Shown here: piece by piece, positions 43,403 through 55,400 of the stretch
Position numbering within the stretch: position 1 is the first letter of the stretch
Layout of the letters: every line of letters starts with the position of its first letter
Source of the DNA: Ooceraea biroi
Taxonomy: Eukaryota > Arthropoda > Insecta > Hymenoptera > Formicidae
Direction: 5' to 3'
Assembly: GCF_003672135.1 (NCBI RefSeq)
Contig: NC_039508.1
Location: 6,820,001 to 6,884,000 of the forward strand
Length of the DNA stretch: 64,000 bases
Made by a program: the position numbers and the translations under genes
The notes under the pieces: generated by a model
Databases searched by the model: none
What the model was told of the DNA's origin: nothing
What the model saw: the letters and a program-made list of their open reading frames with translations, nothing else

Positions 43403-46400
43403 TTACGGCTTATCCTCATAACGGAAGGTCTTTGTATTAGACTCCTGCCGGCTCGACATGGTCATGGTGACTGTCTTCTTCTCTGTAACCTTGTGCATCG
43501 ACTGCTTCGTCGTGCGTTCCTCGACGGCATCGTCATCGAAGCCCTTGAACGTCGACAACTCGTTGCCGGACGTCGAGTATTCTTTCTTCTCTTCGGTGGT
43601 CTCGTAGTTGGAGGCGCTGCTGCTTTTGCCGGGCGTCGATGTGTACACCTTCGTCGTAATGGTTTCGATTCTACCACCGGGGATGATTTTGCTCTCGATG
43701 TTCTTGAACGTTTGGTGCTGCGGCATGTCGCCGTTGCCACCAAATCGTTGCGTGTCTATTTGTTTCTCGGAACGGAAGGTGCTCATTGGACTGACACCTG
43801 TAAACCGATCGGTCGGATACTTCTGCTGATCTGATTGCGGGGTCTTTGGAGGCTCAGGGATATGCTCCTGAGCGATCTTGAGCTGGGTCGGGGATTTCGG
43901 TGAATACGAGATGTGCTGAGGGGGCGGATACGAAGCGATATCCGTGTGCTTCCTGTCCGTACTGTAGCTCTCCTGATTGATCCTTCGCTCGATCGAGCTG
44001 TACTGGCCGGGTGAATTGTCGGTTATGATCTTTCTCTCGGTAATCAAATACGGGCTTCGTTCCGGTACATGGCTGTCCATGTACTTCCTATCCAAGGAGC
44101 CGTACTGGTTCTCCGTGGTGGACCGGTACTGGCTGTCCTTCATCCTCCTCTCAAGTGTGCTCTGCGTCGAGTGCACCTTTTCCGGACTGACCAAATTCTG
44201 CCGATCACCAGTGACATACTGGTGGCTGATGTGCAACTGATCCATCGCGTGATTCATCGTCTGGATCGGCGAAGGTGTACTCGCCTGTGGCTCAAACGCT
44301 CTCGTCTCGTATCGCGTGGTGTAGCTCTCGTAGCCGCTTTGCTCACCGGTCACGTCGCCGTCTCCGTCAGCCAGGTCCGGTCGGTTCTTGTACTTGGCCT
44401 GGCGGATGGCGGTCAGCCTGCCCCGTGCCTCCTCCAGCTCGCGTTCAATTCGCAACACTTCCGAGCGCGCGTTGATCTCCTGCGCGATCCCACCCACCAT
44501 GCGGCGGTTGAGAATTAAGGATCTGTCCTCCTCCTGTTGAATAGCCTGTTGCGCAGCACGTACGAGATTATCGGTAGCACGTTTGACAGCGTTACCGGCC
44601 GCTTGCAGACGTTTCGTGCTCTCGCTGTCAGGGTCGGCTTTGACCTTGCAAGCGACCAACAGTTGCGCCGTGCTGCTGGCAACTTGCTTGGCGCTGGAGA
44701 TCAACTTTTCCTCGGAGCTCACTCCTTGAACGAGAGCGTTCGCGGATTCCACGAGGCTGTGGGTGGCGGCTGCCACCATTCGCGCAGCGGAAATTAGACC
44801 CTCGGACCATTGACCATCGTCGGAACTAGTCAGTGGTGTACGTGACACTTTGCCGGTTGCGATAAGCTCCCTTTGAGCGGCACTGGCCGCTTTTATCAGA
44901 GCCGAGGTAGCAGCGGCGATCGATTTGGCAGCTTCCAGAATCATTTCGTCAAAGTTCATGTCTTCATTGGCCTCCTATTGAATGAACAAAAATATGTATT
45001 ATACGTATACAGGGTGTCCCAGACCTACCGTATCACCGGTTAATGGTAGATTCCTAAGGTGATTCTGAGACGAATGGTCCTCTTGCAAAATGTCGAGGGT
45101 GGCGTAGTTTCGGCGCTACGAAGGGTTGTAGTTATCCTATCCTTGTGTAGAATTTTCCCGCGTTCAGTGACGGTTGGTCGAAGGGGTCCCGCGCATCGCG
45201 CACACTTCAATTTGAATAGCCGCGAAAAATTAAGATCAAATTGAAGTGTGCGCGATGCGCGGGACCCCTTCGACCAACCGTCACTGAACGCGGGAAAATT
45301 CTACACAAGGATAGGATAACTACAACCCTTCGTAGCGCCGAAACTACGCCACCCTCGACATTTTGCAAGAGGACCATTCGTCTCAGAATCACCTTAGGAA
45401 TCTACCATTAACCGGTGATACGGTAGGTCTGGGACACCCTGTATACTGCATGACATGCGAGAAATAATTTTACGTACGTATAATAATGTCAAATAAGAAG
45501 GAATTAACATTAAATTTCATTAAATGTATTCTTACCCTATGCAAACGTTGATTTCTCTAATCACCGTAATAATATGTTCGATTCTCGGTCGATTATTCAC
45601 AAACGACCAAGAAAATCAAACATATCTAACGGAGATCAGAACGATGTCTGTTCACGTATCCTTTACTATTCATATTTATTAGAAATAGTTCATATAATCG
45701 TATGACGTTACGCTACAAACTCACCTGAATGCTTCTTCTCGGTCTCAGACTGGCCAATTTCTTGGCAGCTGCGTCAATGCTGGCCGCAGCTCCGAGTAGC
45801 TCGTTTTCCGCGATTACGGTCGGATCGTCAGGATCGACCCAGTCAGTGCCCTTGAGCAGTTCCGCCACGGCCACCAGTTCGGTTACGCTCTGCGCAATCT
45901 TGCGCGAGATCGCCGGCAAGGTGTGCTTGGCGTCACTCGATCGCGTTGAGATCTGCAGGATGGCTTGTAACAACTCGCGGTAATTGATAGCGACATCGTG
46001 ACCGGCCTGGAGGGTACGATCGCGCAGCTCGGCAGTTTCGGCGCAACTGTAGGCCGCAGATCTACAGATGGTCAACATATCGCTAATTGATTTTCTGCCC
46101 ATGTTGGCGGCGGCAATTATATCGTCCTGCTTGCAGCTGTTTCCAGCGGCTACCGCCTTCGCCGTCGATATGGTGATGCTCTTCGTGCAGCGCACCAGAT
46201 CTTCCGGCGTGACGTTGCTCTTCTGGATCTCCGAAGTGCTGAGTGCTCGAATCTCCTGAGCTATCGCTTCGATCGTGGACTCCAACGCCCTGGTGCCGCG
46301 CGTGTGCTCATCCTCCACGGCTTTTACCGTCTTCAACAGCGACGTCACATTTGTCACCATTACCTGGATGAAGAACAAAATAATAATGTGAATTAAATCA

Positions 46401-49400
46401 ATTCAAGAATCGGCTTCTCTCTGCAACACTTGACGCTCGCAATCAATATCTGTGAGTTGATGAATTAGTAGTGTTTATATTTATAAATGGACATTAGGCT
46501 CTTAATAATAATTTTAAGGTAAAATGCTAATAATATTGCTATCGTAATGTTACGTGAGATTAATTAGTGCTTGGAGCGCGCGTCATGATTACATGGAACC
46601 TGTCTTGACAATCTTTTGACGGTGAAACAATAAGCGGAATTATGCGGAAGCATTAATTGAGAGATCTGTTAATAGTTCAAGTTCATCCTTGTGAATAGAA
46701 CGTACGTACCTAGCGACGATTCGCCTGATAAAGCGTTCATCGCGATTATGTACTCTTATGTCATGTCAATCATAAAATCAACTTATTTATATATTCTCTC
46801 ATATTATGAGTGAATATACAATGTATTACGAAAGAAACGGAGAGATTAACGAAAAAATACAGAGAGCAGATAATTTTAATTCGATAAAATAATTTTAATA
46901 TATCATTTTCAGAATATATAAAAACATTCTAATTAACATAATATTGTGCAAAATGTTATTCTTAATGTGATCTTGCAACTATGTAGTCTTACACATTTCA
47001 TGATTCCTTTACAAACCGTTATAATCTTTTTATACAACAAATATTAGAAGTAGAAAATTGTTCTAACCAGCGAATCTTAATAATTATTAATGCAGGTGTT
47101 GATACACCTCGAATACTCTACACAATTTAGCAGCTACATTATTTTTTGCATAAAAATTTCAAGCTCGTACTCTCTCGACGCTACTGGTTACGTTTTGTGT
47201 GTCTCACACAGGACTAACAGAAAATGCAATGACAGAAGGAAACGGAAAATCCGGCTACATGAACAACAGTAAGTCGGATGTTCGTTGAACCGGCTGAGAG
47301 CTCTCGGAAGTAGAGAGCAGACGGATTAGCTCCTCCTCTTGATCGGACACGAACCATTCCGATTCCGAGCCGCCGACGTCACTCAGATGCACGAATTGCT
47401 GCTGCAGCTGTTGCTCTAAGACCTATCCGGGACCGGCCAGACCAAAATCGTGAATGAGACCTCATATTAAAGCCCACCGTTCATATATCGTCGAAACATT
47501 CAAGGTATACAAATAAGTACACTACTGCTATTATACAACGCGCGAGTCTCAACACAATGAGAGAAGTAAGAAGAAGCATATACAACAGGCGGAATCGGTT
47601 AAACAAACAACGTGTCCTCTAACAGAACGCCTTCCGTCAGGATAGAACACATCCGTCGTTCAAGTGCGTCACACATATAGAAGATAGAGATACAAAGCCG
47701 AACATGAAGGGAACTTCAAGGTGGACTTTAATAGTGCCGATCATACTTTGGTCTGGATACTCTCCCTTGCCCTACAATTTCGAGTACGAGGATGATGAAC
47801 GCTATCATTCTGGATCGAACGAAATTTTAGTAGAGTGAGAAATTGGTTAGAGGCAAATAACGAAGACGCTCATCAAAATGTGTCAATTAAAGTCCACCCT
47901 AAAAAACAATGTCTCTGTAAAGGGGATGTTCACTCTCTACGGTTACGTTTGAGACAAAATTATTAAAATCCGATTAAGTTAATCGATTAGAGGAACACCA
48001 AACTTTTCATTAGTCTCCACAGTTGTTTTACGAGGTCCGAGCTCACTAGAGACAAATATCTCTACGAAGAACGTGAATCAAATTTTAATTCTAAGACTAT
48101 ATTTGAAAAGATATTAGAACTCCATCAATTAATCGATCTTACTGTATATACATATAGGAATTCATTAGACTTTCATCAGAATATTCATCGAACTTCACTA
48201 GAATATTCGTCGAATTCATTAGTTTTTTAGATATAATTTCTTGTCAAGCTAAATTATCATGATACGAGTTAATCGCGCGTCTAAATGAATTATTCCATAT
48301 CCACTCGCAATAAGAATTTGCAGAGCACTATAAGAGACATGCTTTATTCAATCAAGCGCGCGTCCAGGCAAGTTAATCACAAGCAACAATGAAGATGTCA
48401 ATGATCAGCTTCATGTTCGTTATTAGAATAACAAACGACGATATCACAGAACGAAAAATATCTGTTGGAACGACTGAGTTACCTTGGCAGAATCCTTCAG
48501 GTGTGCCATGCTGGGATCGTTGACTGGTTTACCGCTAGCGGCTTTAGTGGCATGTATGAGATCGCCGAGTGCGGAAGCGACATCCTTCACAGCGTTGATC
48601 AGCATTACTTGCGCTTCCGGATTCTGACTTCCCAGACTGGCCGCTCCGTACTTCACGACCTCGGCGAGCTGAACGATGGTTGATACCGCATTCTGCGCAG
48701 CTACCGCCAGTTGCTCTTGCGAGGAAGCTGCGCCAGCCACCAAAGTCTTCGTGTCTTCCACTAAAGCCTTAGCAGTTTGCAGTATATTTTCACGGTGATC
48801 AGCGAATGTGTCACCCTCGTTTTCGGCGTGCAGCGTGCCGGCAGTAGCGAACATGATGGTGGTGTCGAGATCACCGATGATGCCGGATACGGTACTGGCG
48901 GCGTTGATGCACGCCTGGGTACCGCGCGAGCCCGCCTGCAGCGCGGCCAACACCTGCGACACCTTCTCGGTTACGATCTTACTATGTTCTGCGACTTCTC
49001 GCTGGGCGTACACATCACCGGATGACATTTGGCAGGTACCAGCAGCACGCACGATGTCTGCGCAAGCCCGACCGAGTTCCTGGACACCGGTACGAAGTCT
49101 GGCAGATACATCAGCGTTAGAGGCAGCCGCGGATGCCCCGGAAGTATCACGAGCAAGTTGGGTGTACTTGTGTGAAATATCGACCGCTAGGGGACCTAAT
49201 CTGGCCACATCGGTGCTTGATTTGGTCGACTATAATCAACAAAACAGAAAGTAAAAGTGTGATCTAATTGTACATTGTATTTATCAAGTTAAATATTTTT
49301 AAAAAATAAATCTTTTGCCTCCAACTGATATGAAATAAACGTAAGAATATTATTTGAGATATACATCATCAAATTAATGTATTTACCATTTCCTGTGCCA

Positions 49401-52400
49401 GCCGAGCGATTTCCTTGGCGGCCTCGACCATTCTAGTCTGATAATCCACATAAGAGTCGACAGTGTCGATGGTGGACATCCGATGATCCTCCAGGCGGAC
49501 CATCGCACGAGAAATAGTATCTATCAAACCGGTTACAATTCCCGCCGATGTTGATATAGTCTCCAGGGTGTTCTGCAGCTCCTGAAGTGCATCCTTGGTC
49601 GACTCGACAGTTTCGTCCACTTCGGAATGCAGTGCGACGGCCTTTGGATTACCGCCAGACTCCTTCGTGACGTAAATCAATTGTAACGTGGACTCGGCAA
49701 CGGTCTTTGTCTGGTCGAGTAGTACCATTTGCTGCTTCGAGTGCACCATGTTGGATGCAGCTCCGATCGCGCCGGAGACGAGCGGTTCCGAGTAGAGGGC
49801 GATTTGATTGACGGCGTGGCCAACATTCTCTGCCTCGTACTTAGCGGCGGTGCGCAACGGTTCCAGTTTCTCGCGTAGCTCACTCGCACTACTCTCCATT
49901 TGGTCGGTGAAGCCCTGCACGGTGTTCTCGCGACGTGGCATGAGAGCCTGCGAGACTGCGCTCAGCGACGCGGCGTCGAGCTCACGTATCCGCGCCGATA
50001 ATTTCTCGATTGCGGCGTCGCACTCCTTCTGACCAGGCGCTTTATCGCGGATGGATGCCACCAGCGATTTGATGGAATCGCTAACGCTCTTACTGTGATT
50101 AGCCAGTAGCTGCCAGGTAGGCGGATCTTTCGGGCTGACCGCGAGACTCTTGGCTGCCTGCACCATGGCGCACGAGCCGTCGATGATAGACTTGCCAGCA
50201 CTGGTAATTGGTTCTTGAGCGGCTCTCGCCGCGATGGATATTTTGGCAGGTTGGCTCGCGAATTCGGGTGAGCTCGCGAACGTGCAAAGATTGTCGACCG
50301 CTTCCAGTAGTGGCTTCGTAGCTTCCGCGCACTTCTCACGATTTACATCGGAATAATTCTGATCGAGCGCCTTGATTTCCTTGACGAGACACGCCGTCGA
50401 GTTGGCGACGTCTTTTGCGGATTGGACAAAATGCCGCTTGGCTACGGGATTACTGGTTTTGCTCGAGGCGAGCCTACAAGCGTTGCATAAAGCGCTGGTG
50501 TGTTTGGCGATCATAGTAGCGGCCGCGAGGACTTGTTGCTGCGTACTGGTAGGATTGCCGAGACTCTGACAGCCGCTGTGTATGGCTTGTGCCGCTCGCA
50601 GGAACTGCGCTTGATCCACTAGACCTGGTTTACCCGCTACCGATGTAGGATCGCTCACTCCCGCTAGGTATGCTGCTTGAGCCGCGGCTTCAATCAGCCC
50701 GCAGATTGAAGATGAGACACCACGAACAGCGACGGAGAATTGCTCGTGTTCCGATTTTTTCGCGTGGTTCGCGATGCCGGTCATGCCATCGCCAAGACTC
50801 TTGCTCTTTTCCATAACGGTTTCCAAGCATTCGAAGTACGAGGCGTCGGAGATGGGTTCGCTCGGATTATCCAGTAACGATCGCATGGACTGGATGTTTC
50901 TAATAGCGTTGTCACACTCGTTCTGTCCGGGTGCTGCCGAGGTGCACACGTCCACTAAATAATTGATGGAATCAGTAACCGCGCGAGCCGCCGCTGAAAG
51001 CTGATTCTTCGCGTTCGGCGCGGTGGGATCGGCCGCGACTGATTTAGCAGTCGCGAGGAGCTTGCTGGACGTCATACTGACATTCTTCAAGGATACGACC
51101 ACTTGGCTGCGCGTCTCGATCGTCGTCTGACCGGCCATTTCCATACCCACGCCCAACAGATCCCCGAAGGCATTGGTAAAGTGCTTCGACGAGTTTGCGA
51201 GCTGCACGGGTGAACGCACGGATGATACGACGTTCGACGATGCGTCGTTCAAATTAGCAGCCGCGTTGTTAAGATCGCTCTGCAGTTGCCTGCGAAAGAA
51301 TAAGTCGAGTTGTTACAACAAAACTAAAATAGTGTGCATGTATTTGCATGGCAATTATTCTTACCGCGACGTCCAGTCGCGGTGAGCGATAAGAGTGCGT
51401 AAGATAATGAAAGAAACCAGAACAAGGCTAATGAAAGGAATAATACAAAGCCACTTACCCGTAACTCTTACTCGTTTGGGGGAATTCATTCATGTTGAGC
51501 ACTTGAGCCATGTCGTCGATATTACGTATGGCCTCGTCCACGTCCCTTTGTCCGGGCAGGCAGGACACGCATTTGTTCAGAGAATTGGAGACGTCTTTCG
51601 CGACGGCAGCTAAGTTGGCCTCATTCTCAGGGTCGTCAGGATTCTTCAACACGCGTCGCGCTTCCTTGACCAGGTGCAGCGATCGCAGAATCACGTCTTC
51701 GGTTGTCATCAGCACCTTCCTTTGTGTGTCCAGCTGATTGGACGTAGCAGCCACACCGCGCACGGCGTACGTGAGATCTTTCAGGGCTGACGCCGTTTCC
51801 CGGGCTGCGCTTCCAGTGTAATTCTCATTACCTTGCTTGGCGGCGGACAGTAATTGCGCCATGGCGAAGCCAACGTTCTTCGACGCGGCGCCGAGTCGCA
51901 GAGCGGTGGATTCCGTCGTTTCTTCCGGCAACGGTCTCAACGAGGCTGCCTCAACAGCACGATAAAATTCACCCAGTTCGTCCTTCAAACTGTTAATCAA
52001 TTCCTCTGCTGCATCAAGCTCTAATCCGCCGCATGCTTCCCTCGCGCGCGTTACCGCTGACCGAAGATCCGCTAACGAGGACCCCAGCTGTTGCGAGGTG
52101 TTGTTCAGCTGCATAGCGGACGCCTGGTCAGTGACCGTTGGCAAAACGGCCCTGGTTGCTTTTACGACGGCGGTGCCCGGGTGTAAAAATTGCTCGGAAG
52201 CATTTATCAGGTTGAGTTGCGCTGTAGGATTGTCCGGTTGCGCCTGTGTGCCTTTGACGCCCGATACCAGGTGCGGGATGTGCTGTGCCATAGTTCGGCA
52301 CTCTATGTTGAGTTCCTCCTGGCTTGCCGGATTGGTGTTGTGGTGGCCGGCGCCCGAGGACGCTGCGATGCACTGCGTGGCTGTGGCAGCCGCCTGCTTG

Positions 52401-55400
52401 GCGCATGCTTCCAGACGCGTGATGAGTTTCCTGCGTAATGCCGGCGTGGCCGCCAGAGTAGTCGCGGCGCGCAGCTCCTCCGCCGCCTGACGCAGTTGAT
52501 CCTGCATTCTGGCATCGTGTGGACTGCTGGCGCATTGTCGCGCTGCCTCCACCATTTTAGCAGTGGCGTCGGCGAGTAGTTTCGCCGCAGCCAAGAGACG
52601 CTGCTGCTGCTCCGAATCCGTCTGTCTCTCCGCCTCGCCTTTGATGCTCTGAATCAGCTGCGCTGTCGCTTGACCGACTACTCTCGCCTGTCGCACCATC
52701 TCGCCAGCGTCACCGGTACTGGCGAACAATTTGTCCGTGGCAACCAAAATGGTTTCTACCGCACCCTCCTGGATGGACTCCTTGGCGCGTTCTCCTCTCG
52801 TAGCGGTCTTGATGTGATTTAGGAGGTCGTTCAAGGTACGGCTGACCTCGCTAGCAGCGACGCTCAATTCCTTCAGCAAGTTCTCGTCGCTGCATGTCTC
52901 GTTGCATACTTGAACGAGACGCTCCACAGCCTTGGTAACCTCGCGAACAGCGTTCATCAGCTGCGTCTGGCACGCGGGCGAATGTAGTGTCGGGGCTACT
53001 ACCTTGGCGCATGCTACGAGCTGCGACGTGGCCAGTGCACACTGAGTCGCGGCCGATATGACTCTATTCTGTGTGACGGAATCTTCGCACGTAGCAGCTA
53101 TGTTCTTTGCTTTCAGTACAAGGGCAGCAGTGGTGTTGGCCACGGCTTTGGCGAGCGCAAGTAACATATCCTGCAACTCGCGATTCGAAGCATCCTCCTC
53201 GCCAATAGTTGTTAATACTTGATGCGACGCTTCACCCACTCGAGACGCCGCATTCAGTAGATTCTGCCGTGGCTAGAAAATAGACACGATGTTCATATGG
53301 CTATTCAGAAATATGTGAAGAAAAAAACAAAAATATAAACAGGTAAAAAAATAAAACATTTAAAACTGTAATTTAATACGAGCTTTTTAAAGTCTTTTCT
53401 AAAGCGACTACAAGTGCATCTTTAAGAGTCAAGTGTTTTAGGAAAGATTAATGTGCTCGTAGTAGTAGGACATCTAACTTGCGTCTGCACTACACGAAGC
53501 TCAAATGTTAGTGCTTACATATTGTCCATACAGTGTAGATGTTATGTAGAAAGGCTGTAGAGAAAGAGGAGACATAAAGTGACGCTCAACTTTGTAACTA
53601 TTGAATAATCGCATTATCACCGACTACGTTTTACCGTTTTATGCAGTTTCCTTATCGCTAGAACAAACTTACCTCTTTGGTCTCTGGCTCCGTGGCCTTT
53701 AGCAGGTCAGAGAACGCGGAACAGAGTTTTCTGGCGGCGTCCAAGAGTCGTTCACCGGACGATTCATCGTCCATGAGGGCGGCTATCATTCGCACGCCCT
53801 TCGTCATCTCCGGTAGATTCGTGGCGATCGTAGTAATCGCGGCTCCCACCGCGGTATGGTCGACGTCATCCGCTGGTCCGGAGGTCAACGTAACCACCTG
53901 AGCGGTTGCGGCATTCATCGCTGCGATCTGCGAGCCGACATTCTGCTTGTGCGTGTCAATCGTCTGCTCAATCCATCTCAGGGACGCTGGATCAGTACCG
54001 AGTTCAGGCAGCTGGGTCTTCGTGGAGAGTTCCATCTCGGCGATGTGAATTACCTCGTGACCAGCGGTGATGGTCGATAATAAGGCACGTTGCGGTTCAG
54101 ATAGGACGGATGTCACCTTAGTTTGTTGGACCTGATTTCGAATATTCGTACGTAATTTTAGAGATACCCATGACTGTCGTAAACGTGATCGAATGGCGAA
54201 TGGAAAAGAAAACGATATTCCTCGCGTAAATGAATGCAGATGGGAGATGCGACATTCTGCCTTTAACAATCAACAAATGAACATAAACGGAATGCACATA
54301 ATATACATAACGAAGCGGTAAATTGTGACGAATAGTTGCGGCGATACAGAGTTTACTGATTAATGATCCGAGCGACGAACGAATACTCTATCGTACGTGA
54401 GCACAAACAGCAATTGCAGAAACATCGGGTTTACCAGTAAGCGCTGTACCGGGAGACAGTCGATCGACACGAAACACGAAACGCAAACGCGGAAACTCAA
54501 AACCGAGCACGTAAAACGAATCGAAATATATAAACTGAGAAGTAATAGATAACTGAAAATGTTATCGTAGTATACCTACTCTGTGTCCGCAATAGAAGGC
54601 GCCTAGCATGAAAATAAATTTAACCGTCTATTAGTCCCTCTTTAGAATTTTGCTCTCTAACGTGCAACACAATGACTTGATCAGTGCAGATGGCTTTACA
54701 CATTCATAAAAGGTGTACCGTGTTCAAATATACAATACGCTATACATTAACAGTCGTTAACAGTCTCTTTCATCGGTTCACACATGTATTGTAGTGCCAC
54801 ACGATACGTTTGTCGTTGCTACAACGACCAAAGTCTCGAAGGATTCTCGAAGGCAATTTTTACACTTCCAGGCGCATATATATTTATAACAAGCAACTAA
54901 AAAACACCGACATCCAAGGTGAGCTTTGGCACAGCTTCAGCGCACTTTAACGGAGCTTACCATAGGCGGTGCATGAGCGATGTTCACTTGACCACTGACA
55001 GTCGTGTATTGGGCACCACCTATGTGGCCGGTTCCATATGGTCGGGCCCCTATAAATCACACCATGCGTTCTAGACCTATCGTTCTATTTACAATGACCG
55101 ATTGTTTTAATCAAGTCCACGATATGAACCAAGATTCTCTTTTGCTTAGACAATGACTTGCCGCTCGACGCTGAAGCTAAATCTAATACGATTACTTACG
55201 TCACCTGCATCGTAAGCGACACATTTACAAACGCTTAAAGCTAAATAAACGTGTATTTACAAAGTGAAGTGTATATATATGTACAAAACGTGTATTAACA
55301 AATAAGTTTCCCGAGTCCAATCCAATCGTGCAAAGAATAGCTAATTAACTTCAGATGTATTAACAAAGGAAGTATTTCAAGACTTACGACGTTTAAAAAT

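Noticed and set aside
44069..44518. 149-residue plus-strand ORF, and other long plus-strand ORFs opposite talin exons
   Set aside because: They lie antisense to confirmed talin exons and reflect the GC-rich codon use there.
45059..45392. Mirrored 61-residue ORFs inside the talin intron
   Set aside because: By-products of the palindrome at 45008-45443.
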